Part shown: piece by piece, positions 10,080-19,290 of the stretch
Layout: each line of letters starts with the position of its first letter
How positions within the stretch are numbered: the stretch's first letter is position 1
Assembly (NCBI RefSeq): GCF_026339955.1
Contig: NZ_JAPEPW010000003.1
Coordinates: forward strand, 434,001-498,000
Source of the DNA: Streptomyces sp. NBC_01549
GTDB lineage: Bacteria > Actinomycetota > Actinomycetes > Streptomycetales > Streptomycetaceae
DNA: 64,000 nt
Direction of reading: 5' to 3'
Translations under genes and position numbers: made by a program
The notes under the pieces: model-generated
What the model was told of the DNA's origin: nothing
What the model saw: the letters and a program-made list of their open reading frames with translations, nothing else
Databases searched by the model: none

Positions 10080-10113
10080 GGCAAGGGGGCGGGACCGAGT
10101 CCCGCCCCTTGCC
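10080..10113 (+). terminator. hairpin terminator after the protease/lipoprotein unit
   Basis: A near-perfect GC-rich stem: arms at 10080-10095 (GGCAAGGGGGCGGGAC) and 10099-10113, with one bulged G and a three-base loop. There is no T tract, as is common for actinomycete terminators. It lies 27 bases after the lipoprotein stop. Confidence 0.75.
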
Positions 10114-10127
10114 GATCCCTGGGCGGG

Positions 10128-10205
10128 CTGGCCGGGTGTGTCGAGACCGGCACCCGGGACCTGGTCGGCGCGGTGTTCGGCCCCACCGCCGAGGGTGAGG
10201 TCAAT
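10128..10205 (+). pseudogene. short IS4-type transposase remnant
   Basis: The plus-strand translation reads LAGCVETGTRDLVGAVFGP, which closely matches the segment CETGTRGLIAAVFGP of the IS4 transposase at 59511. Only about 25 codons remain. It is cut on the right by the IS30 element, whose terminal repeat-like GGTGCAACA begins just after. Confidence 0.55.
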
Positions 10206-11647
10206 GGGTCGGTGCAACATCCCAGGTAGAACGGCTACTGGAGGTGTTGCTGGGTGGCGAGGATCGGGCGTCCGGGGTTGTCGGACGAGCAGAAGCGTGA
10301 AGTGTGGCGGCGATGGCGTGACGGGCAGTCGCTGAGCGAGATCGGGCGTGCGCTGGGCAAGGTGCCCGGGTCAATCCACGGAGTGGTCGCGGCGAACGGC
10401 GGTTTCGTCCCGGCGGTCAGGACCCGATCGGCCGGAGTGCTGTCGCTGGCGGAGCGGGAGGAGATCTCCCGGGGTCTGGCCGCCGGCGACTCCTTCCGGG
10501 CGATCGCGGGCCGGGTGGGGCGGGCGCCGTCCACGATCAGCCGCGAGGTGGGGCGTCACGGCGGGCGTGAGAAGTACCGGGCTGCTCGCGCGGACGAGGG
10601 GGCCTGGGGCAATGCCCGTCGCCCGAAGTCCTGTCTGCTGCAACAGAGTCCGGCCCTGCGGGACACGGTCGCGGGCAAACTGAAGGAGGACTGGTCGCCG
10701 CGTCAGATCGCAGGCCGGCTCGCCCGCACGTTCGCGCCCAAGGACGGTATGTATGTGTCTCACGAGACGATCTACAAGAGCCTGTTCATCCAGGCTCGAG
10801 GCGTACTGAAGAAGGAGCTCGTCTCCCATCTGCGCCGCCGACGCACGATGCGCCGCTCGAAGAACGCCTCCACCGCAGGTCAGCAGCGCGGCTGCATCCG
10901 TGACGCGGTCTCCATCCGCGAGCGTCCGGCCGAGGCCGAGGACCGGGCTGTTCCCGGCCACTGGGAAGGCGACCGTGCGACACGAAGTTGCACGAATTTG
11001 AGTGGACTGACCGATTGGAGAGGCAGTTGATGAAGCTGTAGGTGCAGTCACGGGTCCGTGTCCGTATGACCCGTCCCCACCCTTGACGTGCGATGCCGGT
11101 AACGGCGTGGTGCGAAGCTCAGGGGAAAGCCCAAGGACTTCCGTTCCATCCGGGAGTTACCGGCAAGGGGAAGACCGGACGGGTGAAGTACATGAACTCC
11201 CGATGATGCCTCGTGATCCCAAGCCCTGCCGATGGAATGTGTGAGTGGGGTGTATGGCTAGCCGTTGAGAAGCGGCAGGCGCTGGCCGGTAGAGGTCACT
11301 CCGGCCAGGTAGACACCGTCGCCTCGGGGTAAAGGGAGCACCCACCCCGGTCGTATCTCATTCGTGTGGAACGTGGAAACCCCGTTGGGGTCCGGGCCTT
11401 TTTTTTTGGCTTGGTCAGCCGACCGTAAGGAAGGCTCAACTCCCCAGCGGGAACAGGACGGCCCAAGAAGCCAATGCCGGAAGCCGAAAGGAATCGGGAA
11501 CCCGGGGCGGACGATCGGACTCTCCGCCGGTCGCCCCGCACAACCGTCCGGATACGGGTGAACTGCCCGGACCCGAAAGGGTGCTGACGTGGGCCGGGTG
11601 AGCCTGTGGAGAATCACTGAACGACGACGACGGAACCGAGGGGCAAG

Positions 11648-13459
11648 TTGGACACAATGCAGATAGCGGACGAACCGGCCTCGGCCCTTCCGACTGCTTC
11701 TGTGCCGGTGAACGGACCCGAGGGCGAAGACTTGGACTGGGCGTCGATTGACTGGCGGCGGGTCGAGGAGGACGTACGGCGTCTGCGGCAGAGAATCTTC
11801 ACGGCATCGCAGGCAGGGGACCTGAAGAAGGTCCGCAATTTGCAGAAGCTGATGCTCCGGTCCCGCTCGAACACGCTCCTGAGCGTGCGACGGGTCACGG
11901 AGATCAATGCTGGACGCGCGACGGCGGGAGTCGACGGAAAAGTCGTGTTGCTTTCCCAGTCCAAGGCCGCATTGGTCAAATGGGTCCAGCATCGCGCCCG
12001 ACCGTGGATTCCCAAGCCCGTCAAGCGGGTGTTTATCCCCAAACCGGGGACCATGAAGAAGCGCGGACTCGGAATTCCCGTGATTGTTGACCGGTGTCTG
12101 CAAACTGTGGCATTGGGAGCATTGGAGCCCGAGTGGGAAGCGCGGTTCGAGCCGAAGTCGTACGGCTTTCGGCCCGGCCGCGGCTGTCACGACGCGATCG
12201 GGGCCATCTACTCCACGCTCAACGGGAAGAACCCGCAGCGTGCGTGGGTACTCGACGCAGACCTGACGGCGGCGTTCGACCGCATCGACCATGATCGGCT
12301 CATGGCCGCTCTCGGCACCTTCCCCGCCCGGGGACTGGTCCGTCAGTGGCTGAAGGCCGGGGTTGTGAATCGCGGTCGGTTCGCCCCGACCGAGGAGGGA
12401 ACTCCGCAGGGTGGGGTGATCAGCCCGTTGCTCTTCAACGTGGCCCTGCACGGGATGGAGGAAGCCGCAGGGGTCCGCTATTACACCACCGGCAGAGATG
12501 TCGGGAGTGCACAGAGCGGCAGCCCCGTGCTGGTGCGGTACGCAGATGATTTTGTCGCGATGTGCACCAGTCGTGAACAGGCCGAACAGGTCAAGGAACG
12601 GCTGGCTGCATGGCTGACGCCCAGGGGACTCGCCTTCCACGAGGACAAGACACGAATCGTCCACGCGGAGAGCGGGTTCGACTTCCTGGGGTTCAACGTC
12701 CGCCGCTATCACGGCAAACTGCTGATCAAGCCGAGCAGAGCGGCTCAGAGACGGATCCGGGAACGGCTCAGCACCGAAATGGTGGCCCTGCGAGGGGCCA
12801 ACGCCGGTGCGGTACTCAAGAAGATCAACCCGATCGTGCGGGGTTGGTCAGCCTATTACCGGACGGTGGTGTCCAGCGAGATCTTCACGGCGCTGGACAA
12901 TCACATGTGGAAGCTCGCCTACAAGTGGGCCAAACACAGCCATCCGAACAAGCCGAAGCACTGGATATCCGACAAGTACTTCGGCCGGTTCAACAAGTCC
13001 AGGAACGACCGGTGGGTGTTCGGTGACCGCGACAGCGGCGCCTACCTGCTCAAGTTCTCCTGGACGAAGATAGTCCGGCACCAGTTAGTCAAGGGGAAGG
13101 CGTCCCCGGACGACCCTGCTCTGGAATCCTATTGGGCTCAGCGTCGCCGCAAAGGAACCCCTTTACCAGTCGATGCTATGACCGTGCGTCTACTACAGGC
13201 ACAGCACGGCCGTTGCTCGATCTGCGGAGGGCTCCTGCTGCACGCCGACCACCCGCCGCAAAGCCCAGGAGAATGGGAAGCGTGGCGGGTTGTCATCCGG
13301 AAGGCGATCTCCAAGCAATACATCGCCTTCCGGAACTGGAGCACGCCGGACGGTCAACGACTCCGTCTCCTCCACACCCATTGTCAACGGCGGAATGGAG
13401 CCGCTGCGATGACGAGACCAGCACTTTTGCCTGCCAGCGAGCCTCCGGGACTTGCTTGA
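11648..13459 (+). CDS. group II intron-encoded protein (reverse transcriptase, maturase, HNH endonuclease)
   Basis: A 603-residue retrotransposition and splicing protein. Reverse-transcriptase blocks are clear: GTPQGGVISPLLFN and the catalytic YADD at residues 298-301. A maturase (X) region follows (IVRGWSAYYRTVVSSEIF). The C-terminus has an HNH endonuclease pattern with paired cysteines (GRCSICGGLLLHADHPP, later LLHTHCQRRNGA). The TTG at 11648 is preceded by GAGGGG at 4 bases; an ATG at 11657 is the alternative. The stop overlaps the first base pairs of domain V. It should bind the intron RNA, help it splice, and cut and copy the target DNA. Apparently intact, with an identical copy on the other strand at 23526. 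Confidence 0.95.
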   Translation: MDTMQIADEPASALPTASVPVNGPEGEDLDWASIDWRRVEEDVRRLRQRIFTASQAGDLKKVRNLQKLMLRSRSNTLLSVRRVTEINAGRATAGVDGKVVLLSQSKAALVKWVQHRARPWIPKPVKRVFIPKPGTMKKRGLGIPVIVDRCLQTVALGALEPEWEARFEPKSYGFRPGRGCHDAIGAIYSTLNGKNPQRAWVLDADLTAAFDRIDHDRLMAALGTFPARGLVRQWLKAGVVNRGRFAPTEEGTPQGGVISPLLFNVALHGMEEAAGVRYYTTGRDVGSAQSGSPVLVRYADDFVAMCTSREQAEQVKERLAAWLTPRGLAFHEDKTRIVHAESGFDFLGFNVRRYHGKLLIKPSRAAQRRIRERLSTEMVALRGANAGAVLKKINPIVRGWSAYYRTVVSSEIFTALDNHMWKLAYKWAKHSHPNKPKHWISDKYFGRFNKSRNDRWVFGDRDSGAYLLKFSWTKIVRHQLVKGKASPDDPALESYWAQRRRKGTPLPVDAMTVRLLQAQHGRCSICGGLLLHADHPPQSPGEWEAWRVVIRKAISKQYIAFRNWSTPDGQRLRLLHTHCQRRNGAAAMTRPALLPASEPPGLA

Positions 13460-13493
13460 GCCGTGTGCGGTGAATAGCTGCTTGCACGGTTCT
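13458..13493 (+). ncRNA. group II intron domain V (catalytic hairpin)
   Basis: The segment starts GAGCCGTGTGCGGTGAA and closes GCACGGTTCT, matching the conserved fold of domain V: a lower stem, a bulge and a GAA-type loop. It lies directly behind the protein stop and ahead of the domain VI hairpin. The identical element in the second intron is at 23492-23527 on the minus strand. Confidence 0.85.
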
Positions 13494-14032
13494 GAGGGGG
13501 CGGGGACGCAGTAATGCGTCCCCGCTACCCGACTGATCACCGGTGCGAAGAACAGTCATATCGCGACACTGGTCGAACGGCACTCCCGCTACGTCATGCT
13601 CGTCCGGGTCGCAGGCAAGGACACCACCAGTGTGATCTCCGCACTGAGTCATCAAGTCCGTTATCTGCCCGATGGGTTGATGACTTCACTGACCTGGGAC
13701 CGGGGTACTGAGCTGGCCGACCACAAGCGGTTCACGATGGCCACCGACGTCAAGGTCTACTTCGCCGATCCGAAAAGCCCCTGGCAGCGGGGATCGAATG
13801 AGAACACCAATGGACTCCTCCGCCAGTACTTTCCCAAGGGAACCGACCTGTCCGGATACTCCCAGGCCGAGTTGGATGCCGTCGCAAGCTGAACACCCGC
13901 CCCCGGCAGACCCTCGGGTTCGAAACTCCCGCTGATAGGCTCGCGGCAGCTGTTGCATCAACCGGTTGACTCCGCCGCAGCGTACTTCGCGAAGGATCCC
14001 CGGTAGCAAGCAAGTACGAGTTCATCGACGAG

Positions 14033-14896
14033 ATGCGGCTCGACACCGAGAAGTACGCATACAGCGTCGAGTTCATGTGCGGCCGACTCGGCGTCTCCAG
14101 ATCCGGCTACTACGACTGGAGATCCCGCCCGGAATCCGCGACAGCTCAGCGGCGCGAAGAACTGAAATTGCTCATCGAGAAAGCCTTCGATATGTCCGAC
14201 AGCACCTACGGGCACCGCCGCATTCAGGCCCAGCTGCACCGCTGGGGCGTCGCCGCGGGCGTGGAGCTGGTCCGCCGCCTCATGCGCGAGCTGGGCCTGG
14301 TGCCCTGCCTGCCACGGCCGAAGAGGTTCAACCTCACTCAGGCTGCGGCCGGCCAAGTGCCGGACCTCGTCGGCCGCGACTTCGCCGCGGATGCGCCCGG
14401 CAAAAAGCTCGTCGGCGACATTACCTATATCGCGACCGGGGAAGGCTGGCTGTATCTCGCGACGGTCATCGACTGCTGCACGAAGGAAGTCATCGGTTAC
14501 GCGATGGACGACCACTACCAAACCCCACTGATATCCAGGGCGATCCGTAACGCGGCACGGAATAGGAACCTCTCGGCCGACGCGATATTTCACTCGGATC
14601 GCGGAAGTAACTACATGTCAGCCGAGTTCGGGAGGACGCTGGACCGCTTCGGGATCCGCAGATCTGCCGGCCGCACCGGGATCTGTTTCGACAACGCCAT
14701 GGCCGAATCATTCTTCGGCGCCCTGAAGAACGAGCGTGTATCAAGGGTGACTTACCTGACCCGCGAGGCGGCCCGGCAGGACATCACTCGCTACATCGAA
14801 TTCTGGTACAATCGCAAATGCCTCCACTCAGCGGTGGGTTACCGCCCTCCGCGCGAAGTCCACGCCGAGCACGAGAAGTTGCGAATCGCCGCGTGA
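14033..14896 (+). CDS. IS3-family transposase OrfB (orfA missing)
   Basis: An integrase-core protein of 287 codons. It has the HTH_21-like part (FDMSDSTYGHRRIQAQLHRW) and the DDE core: Asp in GDITYIATGEGWLYLATVID, Asp in FHSDRGSNY, Glu in CFDNAMAESFFGALKNE. The reading frame is open upstream of the ATG (VASKYEFIDE), as expected where OrfB is normally made by frameshifting from OrfA, but no orfA is present; the left half was lost at the junction with the IS30 element. A likely right end (TGTCCGGAAAACGCGAGGCC) begins at 14915. It cannot move without OrfA. Confidence 0.88.
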   Translation: MRLDTEKYAYSVEFMCGRLGVSRSGYYDWRSRPESATAQRREELKLLIEKAFDMSDSTYGHRRIQAQLHRWGVAAGVELVRRLMRELGLVPCLPRPKRFNLTQAAAGQVPDLVGRDFAADAPGKKLVGDITYIATGEGWLYLATVIDCCTKEVIGYAMDDHYQTPLISRAIRNAARNRNLSADAIFHSDRGSNYMSAEFGRTLDRFGIRRSAGRTGICFDNAMAESFFGALKNERVSRVTYLTREAARQDITRYIEFWYNRKCLHSAVGYRPPREVHAEHEKLRIAA

Positions 14897-15189
14897 AATA
14901 AACGGTCAGAAGCCTGTCCGGAAAACGCGAGGCCCCTCAACGTGACAGCGCCGGATTGGGGGATTCGTCAGCCACCCGCGATGGCTGGGCAACGCGCGAA
15001 CACGGCCTCAGCGACCTTGATAGATCGTTGAGATCTCGGATTCATCTAGGCTGCGGCGTGCGCTCGTAGCCGGCACGATCCTCGGCTGCGGCTGCGGTTG
15101 CGGCTCCCCAGGATGTCCCGTCTTGCCGGGCGAGTGCTCGCTATACCGCCGCCTGCACGTAATCACCGCCGCCGAAGGTGAGGCGGCCG

Positions 15190-15308
15190 ACGATGGCCGC
15201 ACCCGCGAGCACCTCGACGCCGTCGCCGCCGAGCTCAACCGCCAACCACGCAAAACGCTCGGCTGGAAAACCCCAGCCGAGCGCCTGCATAAACTGCTCG
15301 CAGCCTGA
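15190..15308 (+). pseudogene. IS30-family transposase C-terminal remnant
   Basis: The frame ends REHLDAVAAELNRQPRKTL then GWKTPAERLHKLLAA, which is the standard IS30 C-terminus (compare the same region of the copy ending at 22940). The IS30 end-like sequence GTGTTGCAACGACC follows at 15320. The 237 bases before it (14953-15189) hold no recognisable gene. A short match to the IS6 terminal repeat, CAACGTGACAGCGCC, lies at 14938-14952. Confidence 0.75.
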
Positions 15309-15389
15309 TCAACCGACCACGTGTTGCAACGACCTTGGAATCCGCCCTCTTTTCTGGCGGAGCTTCAGTTCAGGGCATCAGCTATCGGA

Positions 15390-16265
15390 CTACGGTTCCC
15401 CTGGGCTCTCCCACTGTGCCCTGTTCACCCCGTCCGAGTCCGGTACCACGGCGCACCAATCGCCCATCACTCTGTCCGCCAGCATGAGTGAGTAACCCTC
15501 ACCCGTGACCTCGGAGAGCGTATCGGCGCCACCGGGGTAGGCCCGGTAGGCCAACTCGCCGGGCAGCAGCGGGCCTACGAAGGCGGTGAAGTCGTCCTCC
15601 AGTAGTTCAGGCCTGGGTTGCAACTCCGGCTCGGTAGCCACGCAGACCAGTGAGCGTGGCCGCATGAGTCGGGCTAGTTCGGCTGCGTTCTGCCGAGTCA
15701 CGCGGAACCATCTGCACCCGTAAGCGCCGTACGCCCAGCGCTCGCACAACAAGGTGAAGCGCTCGGAGCCCTCCGCCACCGTCGCCCAGAAACTCTCGTC
15801 CGCGACAGCATCGACGGGCTTCGAGATCTCTGTGGACTCAGGAGCTGCGTCGCGCCACTGGAGAATCACGCCCTCGCCATGGAGCCCCGCCAGATCGGCG
15901 GCTACCGCTCGTGTCGTGTAGAGGTGTACAGCCCCGTCCCATCCCGACTCGATCTGGAGCCGCCCCGGGATGGAAAGCTGACAATACGGCCCGCGCCCGG
16001 CTGCCATTCCCTCGACAAGGTCAATCGCCTGCGGGAACTGGACCTCCGCACCGTTGTAAAGGCCTAGGTGCCTGTCAGGGAGGGGTTCACTCACCAGTAG
16101 CTCGCCGACCTCTAGGAAGTCAACGCCACTCTTCTCGATCACCGCTCCGAGCACCTGGCGCAGTTCCGCCGCATACGAACTCCAGGCACCTGCGTCTGCC
16201 AACTCCTCTCGCACGCGCTCACTGCGAGGGCTGACGATCAGCTCCTTGCTCATTTCTTCAGCCAT
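15390..16265 (-). CDS. candidate immunity protein for the adjacent polymorphic toxin
   Basis: A soluble, acidic protein of 287-291 residues (start at 16265 or, more likely, the Met at 16253). Its start overlaps the 3' end of the toxin gene by a few bases, so the two are translationally coupled. That arrangement is normal for a toxin and its immunity gene. No domain is recognised with certainty; the sequence has aromatic-rich beta-type stretches (WAYGAYGCRWFRVT) and ends WESPGEP. Function is inferred from position only. It could also be an unrelated hypothetical protein. Confidence 0.6.
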   Translation of the reverse strand: MAEEMSKELIVSPRSERVREELADAGAWSSYAAELRQVLGAVIEKSGVDFLEVGELLVSEPLPDRHLGLYNGAEVQFPQAIDLVEGMAAGRGPYCQLSIPGRLQIESGWDGAVHLYTTRAVAADLAGLHGEGVILQWRDAAPESTEISKPVDAVADESFWATVAEGSERFTLLCERWAYGAYGCRWFRVTRQNAAELARLMRPRSLVCVATEPELQPRPELLEDDFTAFVGPLLPGELAYRAYPGGADTLSEVTGEGYSLMLADRVMGDWCAVVPDSDGVNRAQWESPGEP

Positions 16266-18297
16266 TCGAGTCCCCGCAGCTCTCCATTCGGCCCGATATC
16301 CAGTCCGTAGGTTCCGTCTCGGGCCGAGTCCTTGGTCGACTGGAACGGATTCCGGTCATTTGAGCCCTTGAATACGGCTTCCTTATTGTGTCCGGTCCGG
16401 TCGAAGGTGATGGACTTAGGCTGACCACCTCCGGCTTTCTTATTCTCCCAAATTGGGGTCTTTCCTGCAGACAACTTCTTGGTCTTCGTATATCCAAGAT
16501 ATTTCGCAATATCGTCGGATTGCGCACGTGTGAGCGTGTTGAGATTGCAGTTGCTGTTGTGTACGAGGACCGGGGTCTCGCCCGCCAGCACATAGTACGT
16601 GTGCAGGCCCTCGACAGTGAGGTTGAAGGTGCGAGCACGCTTGGTGAACGACCTGTTCGCCGTCACGATGGCAGGATCGCCGTCGCCGGTGAGCAAAGTT
16701 GTACCGGGTGCGAGGTGACGCGCTTCTATCCAGCGCTTCTCGGACGGTGACCAGAAGGGGTGTTCGTGGGTCGCCGTCAGTTTTTCGACGCCGTCTTCCG
16801 TAGCGAGGGAGAGTTCGTTGAAGTGCTTGTCGTCATCAGTGACGATGAGACGGGTGACCTCACGTGAACCGCTCTTGCCGGTTTCGGGGTCGGTGGATAG
16901 AACCTTGTCGCCGAGCTGGATATCCTCGATGTCCTTGGTGGCGCCGTCGGCCATAAGGACGTCGGTTCCGGCCAGGAAGCACTTGCAGGAGCGTGCGCTC
17001 AGGGCGCGGCCCAAGTCTGTTTTCCCAACCTTCAGTTGGACTGCGGCATCTACGAAGGCGCTTTCGTAGCTTCCGACGCCTTGCACGCGCGTGTTCTCGA
17101 CGTCTTCGAAGTAGTCCTTCATCTCCTGAGAGCAGCCGATTTCCTTGTACACAAAGCAGACGTTCGTTGCCTCCGCGATGGCTGTGTTCGCGTCGACCAT
17201 CCAGCCGCTCTCGTACTGCTTTTGCATCTCGGAGCGGTAAGCGCCGAGCCAGGCCTCCCGCTGCTCTGGGGTGGCGGCAAGGTCACTGACAGCGGCGTAG
17301 ATCTGTTCTTGTGCGTAGCGCACGCTGTCGCGGTTGGCGCCGATGACTCCACTGTCGCTTTCGCTGCTCGCCCCGTTGCTGCTCGCCCCGCACTGGTGGT
17401 AGCAACCGCCAGGACCGGTCCCCCCGGCGGGGATGCCCGGGGTCGGGCTCTGGTTGCCGCTACCGCGGCCGTGGTGCGGTTCGCTGTGGCCGGTTCCGTC
17501 ATCGACGCCCAGACCTGACGGATCGCTGAATGTCGTGGGGTTGTTGTTGGCGTAGACGTAGCCGCTGAGCGACTGATGCTGGTCGAGGGTGAGCAGGGGG
17601 TCGACGCTGATGAACTGGCCGGTGGACGGGTCGTATTCGCGGGCGCCGATGTGGGTCAGGCCCGTGCCGGAGTCTGCTGACATGCCGAGGAAGGCCTTGT
17701 CGTCCGGCCAGACGCCGGTTGTCTGGCCTCTGCTCGTGCCGAACGGTGTGGTGTAGCGCTTGCTCAGGGTTTGGGTGGAATCGGCAGTGACGGCGATGGA
17801 GCTCGTGCCGTGCTGGTCGTCGGCAAGGAAGCTCAGTTTCGAGGTGCCGGACTCGTTGGTGCGCAGGGCAATGGTGGCGCCGGCCGCGGTGTAGTAGCGG
17901 TTGGCCCACTTCTTACCGGTCTTGAGATGGACCTCAGTCGCGCCGAGGTAGAGGACGGTTTCGCCGTCGGTGGCGTTGTTGCGGCGGATGAGGAGCTCGC
18001 CGTCGGCGTCGTACAGGTAGTTGGTGGCCGTTGCCGCGGTGTCGTCAGTGACGCGGGTGAGGTTGCCCTCCGCGTTCCAGGCGAGGGTCTGGGTGGTGGT
18101 GGAGCCGGCCTTCTTGACGCGCTTTTCCGTGTTGCCGGTGTCGTCGTACTGGTACTGGGTCGTGAGCCCGGTGCAGGTGCCGGTGGTTGTCGTGGCGGTG
18201 AGGGCGTGCAGGCGGGCGGTGTCGTCGCAGGAGGTCGTGGTGATTGGCGTTCCGGTGTTCTGTTTCTCGGTCTTGCGCTGGCCGGAGGCGGTGTAGG
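16250..18297 (-). pseudogene. RHS-repeat polymorphic toxin with HINT domain, 5' part lost to IS6
   Basis: The minus-strand frame is open from 16250 right up to the IS6 edge at 18297, about 680 codons, although the first Met is only at 17683. Reading from the broken 5' end come RHS/YD repeats (YLYDADGELLIRR), then the RHS core motif (GLTHIGAREYDPSTGQFISV, SGYVYANNNP). Next is a pretoxin HINT domain (CFLAGTDVLMADG, TATHEHPFW, ending VLVHNSNC) that should release the tip by self-cleavage. The last 95 residues form the toxin (LGYTKTKKLS, SITFDRTGHNKEAVFKG, GTYGLDIGPNG). Their spacing resembles Ntox21-type RNase toxins; that family call is tentative. Signal and most RHS repeats are missing, so delivery is lost. 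Confidence 0.85.
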
Positions 18298-19161
18298 GGC
18301 GCTGTCACGTTGGCTGACCGGGTGGGATGATCTTCTGGTTGATCACGCTGGGAGGGGTTGTCCGTGGGGAGCGCGTCGCCGTCGTACAGGGGGCACCGGT
18401 ACCCGGTCGAGGTCATATCCCACTGCGTGTGGCTGTACTTCCGGTTTCCGCTCAGCTTCCGCGAGGTCGAGGAGCTGCTGTTCCAGCGCGGCGTCATCGT
18501 GTCCTACGAGACAGTGCGCCGCTGGTGCGCCAAGTTCGGCCAGGCCTACGCGAGCGGACTGCGCCGACGCCGGCCCCGACCTGGAGACAAGTGGCACCTG
18601 GACGAGGTGTTCGTCAGGATCAACGGGGAGCTGAAGTACCTGTGGCGGGCCGTCGGCCAGGACGGCAACGTCCTCGACATCCTCGTCCAGAACCGCCGCA
18701 ACAAAGCCGCGGCCCGACGCTTCTTCCGCCGCCTGATGAAGAAGACCCGGGCGGTGCCGAGGGTGATCATCACGGACAAGCTGCGTTCCTACGGCGCCGC
18801 TCACCGTGAGGTCATGCCCTCCGTCGAGCACCGTTCCCACAAGGGACTGAACAACCGGGCCGAGAACAGCCACCAGCCCACCAGGCAGCGTGAACGCGCG
18901 ATGAAAGGCTTCCGCTCCGTCGGCGCGGCCCAGCAGTTCCTGTCCGCATTCAGCGGCATCTCACCCCACTTCCGACCCCACCGCCACCTGATGACCGCAT
19001 CCCAACACCGAGCCGAGATGACCATCCGCCTCGCCATCTGGGACCACGTCACCGGCGCTGCCAGCCGGCCCACCACGGCCTGAACACAAGCCCTGACCGC
19101 GGACCCCACCACGCCCCGACACGCCTTCACACACCCACACACCCAACAACGTGACAACGCC
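18298..19161 (+). mobile_element. IS6-family element, complete copy
   Basis: Bounded by inverted terminal repeats GGCGCTGTCACGTTG and CAACGTGACAACGCC, 864 bp in all, with one transposase gene. The 8-base flanks (GGTGTAGG on the left, GGCCCTGC on the right) do not match, so there is no target duplication and the two sides were probably joined by recombination. It cuts the RHS toxin gene. The 129 bases on its right hold no recognisable gene. Confidence 0.92.
18358..19083 (+). CDS. IS6-family transposase
   Basis: A 241-residue DDE transposase of IS6 type. Motifs: GHRYPVEVISHCVWLYFRF (N-terminal region), first Asp in DKWHLDEVFV, second Asp in VIITDKLRSYGAAH, Glu in NRAENSHQPTRQRER. A GTG at 18364, six bases behind GGGAGGGG, may be the true start rather than the TTG at 18358. 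Apparently intact. Three further full-length versions occur in the window. Confidence 0.93.
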   Translation: MSVGSASPSYRGHRYPVEVISHCVWLYFRFPLSFREVEELLFQRGVIVSYETVRRWCAKFGQAYASGLRRRRPRPGDKWHLDEVFVRINGELKYLWRAVGQDGNVLDILVQNRRNKAAARRFFRRLMKKTRAVPRVIITDKLRSYGAAHREVMPSVEHRSHKGLNNRAENSHQPTRQRERAMKGFRSVGAAQQFLSAFSGISPHFRPHRHLMTASQHRAEMTIRLAIWDHVTGAASRPTTA

Positions 19162-19290
19162 GGCCCTGCCCATGCCCGCCACCGTACGGTCGATGTCGGC
19201 CCCCGGCCCAGCCGCCGCCTTGATGACCGGCGGCTCTCGTCCGCTCCCTGCTCAACGGATTGTCGGGAAGAGTCCAAGCGCCACACGCTG

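Larger units (their letters stand above)
10975..13533 (+). mobile_element. group II intron (complete, with multifunctional protein)
   Basis: The 5' boundary is GTGCGAC immediately after the exon sequence GGCGACC. The 3' boundary follows a domain VI hairpin (GGGGACGCAGTAATGCGTCCCC) and ends CCCGAC. These edges were fixed by restoring the interrupted IS30 reading frame. The 2559-bp intron carries its protein gene (11648-13459) and a domain V just behind its stop. A second copy at 23452-26008 is 2557 bp long; the only clear difference found is a T run of 9 versus 7 bases. Integrity of both RNA ends and the protein suggests recent mobility. Confidence 0.93.
10254..13969 (+). pseudogene. IS30-family transposase, split by a group II intron and frameshifted
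   Basis: The first exon (10254-10974) encodes an N-terminal HTH (LSEIGRALGKVPGSIHGVV, then RAIAGRVGRAPSTISREV) and runs to PGHWEGD, the first catalytic Asp of the IS30 DDE domain. A 2559-bp group II intron interrupts the next Leu codon after its first base. The second exon (13534-13969) resumes LITGAKNSHIATLVERHSRY and carries the second Asp (TWDRGTE) and the Glu region (GSNENTNGLLRQYFP). A frameshift near 13888 creates an early TGA, after which LNTRPRQTLGFETP continues in another frame. Splicing would restore the exon junction exactly, but not the frameshift. An IS3 fragment follows directly. Confidence 0.9.

Noticed and set aside
14938..14952. An IS6 terminal repeat-like sequence behind the IS3 orfB
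   Set aside because: It matches 15 bases only, with no transposase beside it; it could be a scar, but chance or IS3 end sequence cannot be excluded, so it is not listed as an element.
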